From: Burkholderiaceae bacterium
GTDB lineage: Bacteria; Pseudomonadota; Gammaproteobacteria; Burkholderiales; Burkholderiaceae_C
NCBI GenBank assembly: GCA_016790575.1
Contig: JAEUOU010000005.1
Location: 1 to 64,000 of the forward strand
Direction: 5' to 3'
Length of the DNA: 64,000 bases
Below the pieces are notes generated by a model. It had not been told where the DNA came from. It searched no databases and saw nothing but the letters and a program-made list of their open reading frames with translations. The translations under genes were made by a program, and so were the position numbers. How positions within the stretch are numbered: position 1 is the stretch's first letter; each line of letters starts with the position of its first letter. Below, in pieces: positions 17,201 through 25,437 of this stretch.

Positions 17201-18478
17201 ATGTCCGAATCCCTGTCTCCTTCCCTGCTGACCACTCTGGTTTTTGTGTTCTTTTTGCTGGCGGGTCTGTTTGCACAACTGTGGCTCAACACCCGCCAGG
17301 TTCGGCATGTCGCGCACCACCGCGCCGCGGTTCCGGCACCCTTTGCCGGGCGCGTGACGCTGCAAGCCCATCAGAAGGCCGCCGACTACACCCTGGCGAA
17401 ACTTCGATTCGGTCTGGTGGAAACCCTCTTGGGTACTGCGGTATTGGTTGCCTGGACACTGCTGGGTGGTCTTGACCTGCTCAATCAATTGCTACAGATG
17501 CTGCTGAGCGGCTGGTCGGGCCTGTCCCGCCAGATCGCCCTGGTGGCCGCTTTCGCCCTGATTTCCGCTCTGATCGGGTTGCCGGCCAGCCTGTATCAGA
17601 CCTTTGTTCTGGAACAGCGGTACGGCTTCAACCGGACTCCGTTCGCCCTGTGGGTCAGCGACCAGCTCAAGGGAGCGTTGCTCGGCGCCGGTTTGGGCCT
17701 GCCCCTTCTCGCCCTGGTACTCTGGTTGATGAACGCAGCCGGCAGCGCCTGGTGGCTATGGACCTGGCTGGTCTGGATGACGTTCAACCTGGTGTTGCTG
17801 GTGGTCTACCCGACCTTCATCGCGCCACTGTTCAACCGCTTCCAGCCCCTCGACGATGAGAGTCTGCGGGCCCGCGTGACCGCGCTGATGGCCCGCTGCG
17901 GCTTCAAGGCCAGTGGCTTCTACGTCATGGATGGAAGCCGCCGTAGCGCCCATGCCAACGCCTATTTCACCGGTTTCGGCGCGGCCCGCCGGGTAGTCTT
18001 CTTTGACACCTTGTTGCAACAGCTGTCACCCGCCGAGGTTGATGCCGTGCTGGCGCACGAGTTGGGCCACTTTCGCAGGCGCCATATCCCGCAGCGCATC
18101 GCCGCCGCGTTTGTCAGCAGTTTGCTGGGTCTGGCCTTGCTGGGGTGGCTTTCGACCCAAGTGTGGTTTTACACGGGGCTGGGTGTCACGCCCAATCTGA
18201 ACGGAACGCCCAATGACGCGCTCGCTTTGCTTCTGTTCCTCATGGCAGCGCCGGTTTTCACGTTCTTTGTCAGTCCGATTTTTTCTGCGCTTTCGCGCCG
18301 CCATGAATTCGAGGCCGACGCTTTCGCCGTCACCCACACCAGCGGAGCCGACTTGGGCAGCGCTTTGCTCAAGCTCTACCAGGACAACGCCTCAACCTTG
18401 ACACCGGATCCGTGGTACGTGCGCTTTTACTATTCGCATCCGCCCGCCGCGGAGCGACTGGCCCGCCTACACGCCTGA
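17201..18478 (+). CDS. M48 family membrane metalloprotease (Ste24/CAAX protease-like)
   Basis: A 425-residue zinc protease with several hydrophobic segments and the HExxH motif in AVLAHELGHFRRRHI (about residue 285). The third zinc ligand region is HEFEADAFAVTH near residue 370. The N-terminal half (EQRYGFNRTPFALWVSDQLKG) is the Ste24-type peptidase_M48_N domain rather than the shorter HtpX. Bacterial members are thought to act on membrane or periplasmic proteins; no substrate can be named. It is followed 10 bp later by phhB. Confidence 0.92.
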   Translation: MSESLSPSLLTTLVFVFFLLAGLFAQLWLNTRQVRHVAHHRAAVPAPFAGRVTLQAHQKAADYTLAKLRFGLVETLLGTAVLVAWTLLGGLDLLNQLLQMLLSGWSGLSRQIALVAAFALISALIGLPASLYQTFVLEQRYGFNRTPFALWVSDQLKGALLGAGLGLPLLALVLWLMNAAGSAWWLWTWLVWMTFNLVLLVVYPTFIAPLFNRFQPLDDESLRARVTALMARCGFKASGFYVMDGSRRSAHANAYFTGFGAARRVVFFDTLLQQLSPAEVDAVLAHELGHFRRRHIPQRIAAAFVSSLLGLALLGWLSTQVWFYTGLGVTPNLNGTPNDALALLLFLMAAPVFTFFVSPIFSALSRRHEFEADAFAVTHTSGADLGSALLKLYQDNASTLTPDPWYVRFYYSHPPAAERLARLHA

Positions 18479-18488
18479 AGGGACGGTT

Positions 18489-18824
18489 GTGACGCGAAAA
18501 GAGCCAATACCCAGTGTGAAAAGGTCACTTGACGCTATAGAAATAGAATCGCTTTTGCCGACTGCGCCTTTGTGGCAGCTCGACCGTTCAATGGAATTTC
18601 CGGCATTGCAGCGGGCGGTGGTTTTTGCCACCGAAGCCCAGGCGGAAGCGTTCCTGCGCGCCCTGGAGACGCTGGCAAACCGTCTCGATCATCATCCGCA
18701 AGCACGTATCGACGGAGCCATCTGCAGCGTGCGCTGGTGGACCCATCAGCCGCCGGGACTCTCGCAGCTGGACTTCGAATGCGCCCGCCAGACCGACCGG
18801 CTTGTGAACGCTAAACCGTCATGA
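18489..18824 (+). CDS. Pterin-4a-carbinolamine dehydratase (PhhB-like) with repeat-derived N-terminus
   Basis: A 111-residue protein starting at GTG (18489). The dehydratase core is recognised from LDHHPQARIDGAICSVRWWTH (the DHHP motif) and the WQLDRSMEF...F segment before it. The family recycles the 4a-hydroxy-tetrahydropterin made by aromatic amino acid hydroxylases. The first 20 or so residues (EPIPSVKRSLDAIEIESL) come from reverse repeat copy D and look non-family. The core itself is short and somewhat divergent. The stop overlaps the rsgA start (ATGA, 18821-18824), coupling it to a functionally unrelated gene. Confidence 0.82.
   Translation: MTRKEPIPSVKRSLDAIEIESLLPTAPLWQLDRSMEFPALQRAVVFATEAQAEAFLRALETLANRLDHHPQARIDGAICSVRWWTHQPPGLSQLDFECARQTDRLVNAKPS
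18496..18551 (-). repeat. Dispersed 50-bp repeat, copy D (inside phhB start)
   Basis: On the minus strand it reads TATAGCGTCAAGTGACC, then TTTTCACACTGGGTATTGGC and TCTTTT. Translated in the phhB frame it gives EPIPSVKRSLDAIEIES, in the same register as copy C in the TonB receptor. Confidence 0.8.
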
Positions 18825-19774
18825 GCCGTGGCGACCGTCAGGCGATGTTCGTGTCACACCCACGGGAGACCGGCCTGGTGGTAGCCGCGTATGGTCGCCA
18901 TTGCCTGGTCGAAACGCCGAGCGGACACCGCGTTGTCTGCCACCCACGGGGGAAAAAGAACCTGGTCGTTGTCGGCGACCGAGTGCTTTGGCAAGCCACA
19001 CACGATGAAGGGACGATCGAGTCCATTGAGCCCAGGCGCAACCTTTTCTACCGGCAAGACGAAGTGCGAACCAAGTCATTCGCAGCAAATCTCGATCAGG
19101 TCATCATTTTGCTGGCCGCACGGCCTGTGTTCTCCGAGATGCAACTGGCCCGGGCACTGGTTGCAGCCGAAGCCCAAAACATCCAGCCCATCATTGTCCT
19201 GAACAAGCGGGACCTGGCGGAGCCGTTCGAGCTGGCCTGGAACCGCCTTGCGCCCTACCGCGAGATCGGGTACGCAGTGATCCCCATGTCCGTGCTGTCC
19301 ACAGACGACGCCGGAATGGCGGAGCTGGCACCCCGCATTGATAGAAAGGTCACTCTTGTGCTGGGCCCTTCCGGTGTCGGCAAGAGCACATTGATCAACC
19401 GCCTTGTGCCCGCTGCGGGGGCCCTGACCGCCGAAATTTCGCACGCGCTCAACTCGGGCAAGCACACCACCACCAGCACGACCTGGTACTGGATCGATTC
19501 CGGGCGGAGCACGGCACTCATCGACTCCCCCGGCTTTCAGGAATTCGGGCTGCAGCATATCGATCCGACGGCGCTCGCGGGTCTGATGCCGGATGTCCGT
19601 GCGCTGGCATCCCAATGCCGCTACTACAACTGCACGCACCTTCATGAACCCGGTTGTGGCGTGCGGGCCGCACTGGATGACCCCGGCCCCGAGGGTAGCA
19701 ATCGTCATCTTGATGCCCGCCGCTACCGGATCTATGCTGAACTGTTTGCTGAGCTGGCCCGCCCACGTTATTGA
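18821..19774 (+). CDS. rsgA: Ribosome small subunit-dependent GTPase A
   Basis: A 317-residue circularly permuted GTPase. An OB-fold domain covers residues 1-90, then G4 (LNKRDL) precedes G1 (GPSGVGKST) and G3 (DSPGFQEF), the order peculiar to this family. The C-terminal zinc knuckle CRYYNCTHLHEPGC is intact. It aids late 30S maturation and checks the decoding centre. The start ATG overlaps the phhB stop. Confidence 0.96.
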   Translation: MSRGDRQAMFVSHPRETGLVVAAYGRHCLVETPSGHRVVCHPRGKKNLVVVGDRVLWQATHDEGTIESIEPRRNLFYRQDEVRTKSFAANLDQVIILLAARPVFSEMQLARALVAAEAQNIQPIIVLNKRDLAEPFELAWNRLAPYREIGYAVIPMSVLSTDDAGMAELAPRIDRKVTLVLGPSGVGKSTLINRLVPAAGALTAEISHALNSGKHTTTSTTWYWIDSGRSTALIDSPGFQEFGLQHIDPTALAGLMPDVRALASQCRYYNCTHLHEPGCGVRAALDDPGPEGSNRHLDARRYRIYAELFAELARPRY

Positions 19775-19793
19775 CAGCGGAGGTCTGATCGCT

Positions 19794-20771
19794 TTATCCG
19801 AGCAGACTTCCCAATGTCAGGATGCCCAGTAGAACCATCCACATCACGACAGTTCGCCAGACCAACCCCACCACCTGAGCCAGGTGCTCCGTTACCGGCA
19901 CACGAAGCGCCCGATCCGGGACCGTCGCCGCCAGGCGGGACATGTCGAAAGGCCCCGTCTCGGTCAATGGCGCCAGCGGCTGGCCAGCCAGAGCGATGCC
20001 CAGCGCCCCCGACGTTGCTGCAATGATCAGGCCGTCGGTGTCCTGTGGCTCTGCAGCGCTATGCGCACGCCAGGCGTCAATGGCGTCTTCGAAACTGCCC
20101 ACCACGGCAAACCCCAGGGCGGTAAATCGGGCCGGAAGCCAGTCAAGAACATGCCAAAACTGTGCTGCCGCCGTGCGCAGACCGTCACTGACAGCCTGGC
20201 CGGCCTGCCGCGCCCGATGCTTCCAATAGCGTGGAGCAAATTCGGCCACACGATATAAAACGGCACCCGCCGGCCCGAACCCCAGCAATGCCAGACAGGC
20301 ATAGCAGGCAAGCACACCGAACACGTGTCGATGGGCGGCGAGCACGGAATACCGAATGACATGGCGAACGATTTCGTTGCGGGGCAACTGCGACACATCC
20401 ACTCGTTGCCACCGAGCGAGCAACTGGCGGGCCAATCCTTCATCCCCGGAAAGCAAGGCGTCCCGAAGGCCAGTGAAATGGTGACTGAAGTGACGAAACC
20501 CCAGCGTGTAGTACAGCAACACGGTGGTCCACAGCATGGCAGCGGGCCACCCGATCGCAGCAAGCAGCAGCCAATGCACGCCCGCTGCCACCGCGGTGGG
20601 ACCTCCGACGGCGAGCGCCATGACAAACCAACCGTGGGAACGACTGCCTGTATCGAAATTGCGCGTCGCGACGGCCACCCAGCGACGAACGACCCCATGG
20701 ATCAGATTGCCCCGTCCAACGGGACGAATCTGCTCGATCAGCAACGCAAACAGAATTGCGAAAAAACTCAT
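19794..20771 (-). CDS. CobD/CbiB-family (AmpE-like) membrane protein
   Basis: A 325-residue protein starting MSFFAILFALLIEQIRPV with several membrane segments (GWFVMALAVGGPTAVAAGV, FGVLACYACLALLGFGPAG, VVMWMVLLGILTLGSL). The layout matches the CobD/CbiB/AmpE membrane family seen next to Nudix genes in betaproteobacteria. CobD itself makes adenosylcobinamide phosphate, but no other cobalamin genes are here and the protein is more AmpE-like, so a cobalamin role is unlikely. The start at 20771 was preferred over a longer frame because the membrane segment begins there. Confidence 0.75.
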   Translation of the reverse strand: MSFFAILFALLIEQIRPVGRGNLIHGVVRRWVAVATRNFDTGSRSHGWFVMALAVGGPTAVAAGVHWLLLAAIGWPAAMLWTTVLLYYTLGFRHFSHHFTGLRDALLSGDEGLARQLLARWQRVDVSQLPRNEIVRHVIRYSVLAAHRHVFGVLACYACLALLGFGPAGAVLYRVAEFAPRYWKHRARQAGQAVSDGLRTAAAQFWHVLDWLPARFTALGFAVVGSFEDAIDAWRAHSAAEPQDTDGLIIAATSGALGIALAGQPLAPLTETGPFDMSRLAATVPDRALRVPVTEHLAQVVGLVWRTVVMWMVLLGILTLGSLLG

Positions 20772-20817
20772 TGGGGAATGATAGCGACCCTGGATTCGAA
20801 GCTTCGGCCGGCGCCCG

Positions 20818-21534
20818 TCATGCCACAAGAAAGCGGTACAGGTTTCGCAGCATCCCGGCGGTCGCACCCCAGACGAACCGCTCCACCCTCTCGCCACCGG
20901 GAAGACGTTGCTCATAGGGAATCGATAGCCATTCGCGCCGATCACCCTGCCATTCGACCACGTGATGGCGATGGTTCGATGGATTCATCAGAAAATCCAA
21001 GGGGATCTCAAACACCGAAGATACTTCATGCGGATTCGGCCTGAGCGCAAATCCCTCCCGCACCAGTGCGACCACCGGGGTGACAAGGTAAGCGGAGCCG
21101 GTTTGGTAGACCGGCAAGGTACCCAGAACGTCGACAAATTCGGCAGCAAGACCAACCTCCTCCCAAGCCTCGCGCAAAGCCGCATCGGCCATGCTGGCGT
21201 CGGTTTCATCGACCTTGCCGCCCGGAAAGGCTATTTGCCCGGAATGGCTGGACAGATGGGTGGTTCTTTCAGTCAACAGCACATTCGGCAGCCCTTTGCC
21301 ATCTCTGGCCAGGACGATTGGGATGAGGACCGCGGCTTCCGCGGGCGCCCGGTCGGAGAAGGGCCGCTCACGCACGAACTCCGGACTCCATGGAGGCGGT
21401 CCTGCAAATCGTTGCCGAAGCGCATCTTCCGTCAAAGCCCAGGCCGGAACGGTCGGCAAATGGCGGTCGACCCCGACAACCGGGACCGCCTTGGGGTCAA
21501 ACGATGGCAAATGACGGACTGCTCTGTGTTCCAT
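20818..21534 (-). CDS. Nudix hydrolase, CoA pyrophosphatase type
   Basis: A 238-residue protein with the Nudix box GGKVDETDASMADAALREAWEEVGL split as GG...REAWEEVG, preceded by the CoA-pyrophosphatase hallmark LLTERTTHLSSHSGQIAFPGG. Such enzymes cleave CoA or oxidised CoA to phosphopantetheine and 3',5'-ADP. Two starts are possible: the ATG at 21534 (MEHRAV, used here) or 21564, which falls in the T-run of the rplS terminator. It lies 46 bp before the CobD/AmpE-like gene in the same direction. Confidence 0.88.
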   Translation of the reverse strand: MEHRAVRHLPSFDPKAVPVVGVDRHLPTVPAWALTEDALRQRFAGPPPWSPEFVRERPFSDRAPAEAAVLIPIVLARDGKGLPNVLLTERTTHLSSHSGQIAFPGGKVDETDASMADAALREAWEEVGLAAEFVDVLGTLPVYQTGSAYLVTPVVALVREGFALRPNPHEVSSVFEIPLDFLMNPSNHRHHVVEWQGDRREWLSIPYEQRLPGGERVERFVWGATAGMLRNLYRFLVA

Positions 21535-21561
21535 GGAGGTTCTGCGGTAGGCCGCATCAGG

Positions 21562-21602
21562 CAAAGAAAAAAGCCGCCAGGCGCATTGCGACTGGCGGCT
21601 TC
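21562..21602 (-). terminator. Rho-independent terminator of the rpsP-rplS operon
   Basis: On the minus strand the stem AAGCCGCCAGT / CTGGCGGCTT is followed by TTTTCTTTG. It sits 22 bp after the rplS stop codon. Confidence 0.88.
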
Positions 21603-21623
21603 AACCCGATGCTGGGCAAGGAA

Positions 21624-22001
21624 TCAGGCCTGTGCGGGCTTGCTTCGCTGGGGGAGCTTTTCCTTGATACGGGCCGACTTGCCACTACGATCGCGCAGGT
21701 AGTAGAGCTTGGCGCGGCGGACATCGCCGCGCCGCTTGACTTCAATGCTGGCAATCAGGGGGCTGTACGTCTGAAACGTACGTTCCACACCTTCGCCGTT
21801 GGAGATTTTCCGAACGGTAAAGCCGCTGTTGAGGCCGCGATTGCGCTTGGCAATCACCACGCCTTCGTAGGCCTGCACCCGCTTGCGGTTGCCTTCAACG
21901 ACATTGACGCTCACGACGACGGTGTCACCGGGCGAGAATTCAGGAATGCTCTTGCCAAGGCGGGCAATCTCTTCCTGTTCAAGGGTCTGGATCAGATTCA
22001 T
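21624..22001 (-). CDS. rplS: 50S ribosomal protein L19
   Basis: A 125-residue protein starting [15 protein letters not shown] with the family core [34 protein letters not shown] and [24 protein letters not shown]19 sits at the 30S-50S interface. It is the last gene of rpsP-rimM-trmD-rplS. A 135-bp gap to trmD holds a small hairpin and a TATAAT, so rplS may also have its own promoter. Confidence 0.98.
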   Translation of the reverse strand: MNLIQTLEQEEIARLGKSIPEFSPGDTVVVSVNVVEGNRKRVQAYEGVVIAKRNRGLNSGFTVRKISNGEGVERTFQTYSPLIASIEVKRRGDVRRAKLYYLRDRSGKSARIKEKLPQRSKPAQA

Positions 22002-22107
22002 GGGGTCCTCAATCGATCATGCACGCGCTACGCTAGGGGCGGCGAAGCAGCCATTCATGGCTGTTCCTGGAATTGCCGCGGCCGGCAGAGGATCGCAAAG
22101 CCTTGCA

Positions 22108-22130
22108 TTATAACAAGCCCCGAAAGGGCT
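22108..22130 (-). promoter_or_regulatory. Small hairpin plus -10 element between trmD and rplS
   Basis: On the minus strand AGCCC-TTTC-GGGGCT (22130-22116) is directly followed by TTGTTATAAT, whose TATAAT occupies 22113-22108. The hairpin could weaken readthrough from trmD, and the -10 could start a separate rplS transcript. No clear -35 is seen. Confidence 0.4.
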
Positions 22131-22136
22131 GGATGG

Positions 22137-22883
22137 CTACCCAAGGCCTTGGAGATAGCGCTCATCCCCTGCGCTGAGCCGCCCCGCCGCTCGCGCGGCC
22201 TCAATCAGTTCAGGTCTTCGCGAATGCGTCAGCAACAGTCGTTGCTGTCGGCGCCATACCGCGATCTGCTCGTGGTGACCCGACAGCAAAACCGCCGGCA
22301 CACATGCCTCGCGCCAACGCTCTGGCCGTGTGAAATGGGGGCAATCGAGCAAGCCGTCGACCGCAGGGTTGAAACTGTCTTGCGCGTGACTGTTCTCGTC
22401 ACCGAGCACGCCCGGCTGCAAACGTGCGACCGCATCAATGAGCGCCATCGCAGCCAACTCTCCTCCCGAAAGAACGAAGTCGCCCAGGCTGACCTGCACG
22501 TCGACAAAGCGATCAATGAACCGTTGGTCTATTCCCTCGTACCGTCCGCACAGCAAAATGGCCCCACGGCTGTGCGCCCAACGCGCCACCTCGGCATGAC
22601 GGAGCACGTCACCGGCCGGAGAAAAAAGCACCACCGGGGCAGAATCTGTCCGATCGGCACGGACGCGCTCCAGGCACAAGTACAGCGGCTCAGCCAACAT
22701 GACCATTCCCGGCCCGCCGCCAAACGGGCGGTCATCAATGCGCCGATAAGGTCCTTCAGCGAAGTCCCTCGGATTCCACAGCCGCACGTCGACCGAACGG
22801 GACTCGTACGCCCGGCGGGTTACGCCGCAGCGTAGAAATGGTTCCCACATTTCGGGAAACAAGGTCAGGACGTCAAAACGCAT
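22137..22883 (-). CDS. trmD: tRNA (guanine-37-N1)-methyltransferase
   Basis: A 248-residue SPOUT methyltransferase starting MRFDVLTLFPEMWEPFL. The knot motifs GGGPGMVMLAEPL, LLCGRYEGIDQRFID and SLGDFVLSGGELAAMALIDAV are all present. It methylates G37 of tRNAs to prevent frameshifting. It lies 48 bp after rimM in the conserved operon. Confidence 0.98.
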   Translation of the reverse strand: MRFDVLTLFPEMWEPFLRCGVTRRAYESRSVDVRLWNPRDFAEGPYRRIDDRPFGGGPGMVMLAEPLYLCLERVRADRTDSAPVVLFSPAGDVLRHAEVARWAHSRGAILLCGRYEGIDQRFIDRFVDVQVSLGDFVLSGGELAAMALIDAVARLQPGVLGDENSHAQDSFNPAVDGLLDCPHFTRPERWREACVPAVLLSGHHEQIAVWRRQQRLLLTHSRRPELIEAARAAGRLSAGDERYLQGLG

Positions 22884-22931
22884 CGAGGACTCTGCGGAAC
22901 TGGGTCGGGAAGGCGCTCTGCCCGGGCACGT

Positions 22932-23504
22932 TCAGAAATCGGGTTGCCAATCCACGACGATCCGACGCCCCGTCAGATCCACCGAATCGACATAGGCCGA
23001 AACAAAGGGAATCAAGCGCTCCATCATTTGACCGTTTTCCGCCGCATGGAGGACCAGCACGGTTTGGGGGCCCGTGGCGAGCAAATCCTTGACTTCGCCC
23101 AGGCAAACGCCTTCGCGGTTGACGACCGAAAGTCCTATCAGGTCAACCCAATAGAACTCATCCGGACCTGGCTTGGGAAACGCTGAACGGGAGATGAAGA
23201 TTCGGCATCCTCGCAAAGCCTCGGCGGCTCCTCGTTCGGCAATTGCCTCTGAACTGGCCACCAGATTGCCACCGTGCTCACGCACCTGCGCAATCACCAT
23301 TTCGCGGGCACCCGCAAACGCCGGCGACCCACGCTCTGAAGCCCGCAAGAACCAGCGGCGGGACGAAAAAAGCGCCTCTGCAGAGGCGCTGTGGGCTTGA
23401 ACCTTGAACCAGCCTTTGACGCCCCAAGCGTCCAGAATTCGCCCCACCTCCACCGCATCCGCCGGCATTTCGGCGGGGCGGTGAAAATCGACCGGCACAG
23501 CCAA
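22932..23504 (-). CDS. rimM: 16S rRNA processing protein RimM
   Basis: A 190-residue protein with the RimM beta-barrel start VEVGRILDAWGVKGWFKVQ and the PRC-barrel part EFYWVDLIGLSVVNREG...LGEVKDLLATGPQTVLVL, ending RIVVDWQPDF. It binds S19 and helps 30S head assembly. The start used is a TTG at 23504; an ATG at 23468 (MPADAVEV) is equally plausible and closer to the family length. Confidence 0.95.
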   Translation of the reverse strand: MAVPVDFHRPAEMPADAVEVGRILDAWGVKGWFKVQAHSASAEALFSSRRWFLRASERGSPAFAGAREMVIAQVREHGGNLVASSEAIAERGAAEALRGCRIFISRSAFPKPGPDEFYWVDLIGLSVVNREGVCLGEVKDLLATGPQTVLVLHAAENGQMMERLIPFVSAYVDSVDLTGRRIVVDWQPDF

Positions 23505-23509
23505 GCGGA

Positions 23510-23761
23510 TCAGGCTGCCTTGGCAGCGGCTTGCTTGATGAGACGCTCTACCGTGGGAGAAGGCTGGGCGCCGACACCGCGCCAGTACGTCAGCCGATCC
23601 TGTGCAATGCGAAGGCCTTCTTCCCCTTCGACTGCCGTCGGATTGTAGAAACCGATACGCTCAATGAACCGCCCGTCGCGACGGACTCGTTTGTCGGCCA
23701 CGACAATATTGAAGAAGGGACGGCCTTTGGCGCCGCCACGGGCGAGACGAATGACAACCAT
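23510..23761 (-). CDS. rpsP: 30S ribosomal protein S16
   Basis: An 83-residue protein, [21 protein letters not shown], with [19 protein letters not shown]. It is the first gene of the rpsP-rimM-trmD-rplS operon, 5 bp from the rimM frame. The -10 element TATAAT lies on the minus strand about 90 bp upstream (23855-23850). Confidence 0.98.
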   Translation of the reverse strand: MVVIRLARGGAKGRPFFNIVVADKRVRRDGRFIERIGFYNPTAVEGEEGLRIAQDRLTYWRGVGAQPSPTVERLIKQAAAKAA

Positions 23762-23849
23762 GATTTATCCTGTGGGTGGAAGTGAGTTTTTCTCAGCGTT
23801 TGAGACACGCGACATGGCCACCCGGCCAGCGACACACTGAAAACCGAGC

Positions 23850-23855
23850 ATTATA
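23850..23855 (-). promoter_or_regulatory. -10 element of rpsP operon
   Basis: TATAAT on the minus strand within GGGTTATAATGC, about 90 bp before the rpsP ATG. The divergent GNAT gene starts 13 bp away, so the -35 region overlaps that gene's start. Confidence 0.5.
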
Positions 23856-23867
23856 ACCCCCCAATCT

Positions 23868-24392
23868 ATGCTGATGATTCGACCCAGCGGTGACGGCGAT
23901 GTGCCGGCGATCACCGAAATCTACGCCCACCATGTCTGCCACGGTACCGGGACCTTCGAAATTGATCCACCCTCGCTCATCGACATGCGGACCCGCCGCG
24001 AAGATGTACTTTCCAAAGGACTGCCATGGCTGGTCGCGGAAGACGCAGGACAGGTCGTTGGCTATGCCTACTGCAACTGGTTCAAGCCGCGACCGGCCTA
24101 TCGGTATTCCGCAGAAGATTCCATCTATCTTGCCCCGAACGTCAACGGGAAAGGTCTGGGTCGCCTGCTACTGGCTGAGTTGTGCGCTCAGGCTCAACGC
24201 GCAGGCATTCGCAAACTCATTGCTGTGATCGGAGATTCGTCAAATGCCGGCTCGATCGGAGTTCACCGAACGGTTGGCTTCCGTGACGTCGGTGTCCTGC
24301 GCGCCTGCGGCTGGAAATTCGATCGCTGGCTTGATGTGGTGCTGATGGAGAAGGCACTTGGCCCGGGCGACTCCACACCTCCGGGGGCTTGA
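23868..24392 (+). CDS. GNAT family N-acetyltransferase (phosphinothricin acetyltransferase-like)
   Basis: A 174-residue protein with the Pat/MnaT layout: DVPAITEIYAHHV, GTGTFEIDPPSL, YAYCNWFKPRPAYRYSAEDSIYL, then the acetyl-CoA loop GKGLGRLLLAEL and RTVGFRDVGVLRACGWKFDRWLDVVLME. Such proteins acetylate small amines such as methionine sulfoximine or sulfone derivatives. The exact substrate is unknown. It is divergent from the rpsP operon and followed closely by a TM2-like gene. Confidence 0.9.
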   Translation: MLMIRPSGDGDVPAITEIYAHHVCHGTGTFEIDPPSLIDMRTRREDVLSKGLPWLVAEDAGQVVGYAYCNWFKPRPAYRYSAEDSIYLAPNVNGKGLGRLLLAELCAQAQRAGIRKLIAVIGDSSNAGSIGVHRTVGFRDVGVLRACGWKFDRWLDVVLMEKALGPGDSTPPGA

Positions 24393-24397
24393 ACATC

Positions 24398-24844
24398 ATG
24401 AAAAGCAAGACCATTGCAGCCTGGTTGACCTTTTTCGGCGGTCCGCTCGGCCTACATCGTTTCTATCTGTTCGGACTGTCCGACCTCATTGGCTGGCTAC
24501 TTCCGATTCCTACCGCGCTTGGCCTTTATGGCGTCACCCGTGTGCAGCAGTTCGGCCTGGACGATCAGCTCAGCTGGATACTGATTCCCCTGCTCGGCTT
24601 TGTGATCGCGGGTTGCGCGCTGAATGCAATCATCTACGGTCTCATGACAAGCGAAGGTTGGAACCGCCGTTTCAACCCGACAGCGGCTGCGGATGCACCG
24701 GTGGGAAACACCAGCTGGCTCACCGTGGGTGCGATCGTCGCATCGCTTCTTATCGGGACCACCATCCTGATGGGCAGCATCGTCTACGGGTTCCAACGGT
24801 ACTTCGAATACCAGATTGAGGAAGCCCGCAGGATTTCACAGTAG
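24398..24844 (+). CDS. TM2-domain-like membrane protein
   Basis: A 148-residue protein. Residues 1-45 (KSKTIAAWLTFFGGPLG, HRFYLFG) resemble the TM2 motif (GxxGxHRFY), followed by further hydrophobic segments near residues 65-85 and 110-130. TM2 proteins are small membrane proteins of unknown role. I used the ATG at 24398; a TTG at 24389 overlaps the GNAT stop. It ends convergently with folK. Confidence 0.7.
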   Translation: MKSKTIAAWLTFFGGPLGLHRFYLFGLSDLIGWLLPIPTALGLYGVTRVQQFGLDDQLSWILIPLLGFVIAGCALNAIIYGLMTSEGWNRRFNPTAAADAPVGNTSWLTVGAIVASLLIGTTILMGSIVYGFQRYFEYQIEEARRISQ

Positions 24845-24951
24845 CGGGCGTGTCGGAGGAAACCGACGCCCAGAGAATGTCTGAGCCGCGCCGGAACCGC
24901 CAGGCGTCGCGTTGGCAGACCCCGGCGCCGGCAAAACCTGTACTGGTTCGC

Positions 24952-25437
24952 TCAGAGGAGACGCTGGATGGTCTGCGCCTCGACTGCAAGGAGGGCATCC
25001 GGCGCGACCCGATCTGGCGCAATTTCAGCCATCGGCACCAACACAAAAGCGCGAGCATTCATGCGAGGATGGGGAACGGTGAGTGACGGACTCTGAATAG
25101 TCGCCGATCCGTAGACCAGCAAATCCAGATCCAGAGTGCGCGGCGCGTTCGGGTAAGGCCGCACGCGCCCCGCCTTTTGCTCAACGGACTGAAGATGCCG
25201 CAGAAGGTCAGGGGCAGCAAGACCGGTTTCCAGCAGCGCAACGGCATTCACAAAATCAGGGCCGCCGGCGTCAACTGGCGCCGTACGATAGAACCCCGAA
25301 TGCCTCACCAGCCGTGACAACGGCAGTCGGCGCAGTTCATCCAGTGCGGCGCGCAATTGGCCTATCGAATCGCCCAGATTGGAACCCAGCCCGACGTACG
25401 CGTCGACAGGATTCGCGCACCCGGGACGACCGATCAG
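24952..25437 (-). CDS. folK: 6-hydroxymethyl-7,8-dihydropterin pyrophosphokinase, non-standard start codon
   Basis: The HPPK core is clear: AYVGLGSNLGDSIGQLRAAL, SGFYRTAPVDAGGPDFVNAVALLET, GRVRPYPNAPRTLDLDLLVYG and PHPRMNARAFVLVPMAEIAP. It transfers pyrophosphate from ATP to the pterin in folate synthesis. The conserved AYVGLGSNLGD start lies upstream of the first standard start (TTG at 25356). Between it and the upstream in-frame TAA there is no ATG, GTG or TTG. The best fit is CTG at 25437, forming CTGA with the pcnB stop and preceded by GGAGGG, or ATC at 25434. Length would be 161 residues, normal for FolK. A sequencing error is the alternative. Confidence 0.88.
   Translation of the reverse strand: MIGRPGCANPVDAYVGLGSNLGDSIGQLRAALDELRRLPLSRLVRHSGFYRTAPVDAGGPDFVNAVALLETGLAAPDLLRHLQSVEQKAGRVRPYPNAPRTLDLDLLVYGSATIQSPSLTVPHPRMNARAFVLVPMAEIAPDRVAPDALLAVEAQTIQRLL

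Noticed and set aside
19794-20771. Cobalamin biosynthesis gene cobD
   Set aside because: Only a family-level resemblance is seen and no other cobalamin gene or B12 riboswitch is in the window.
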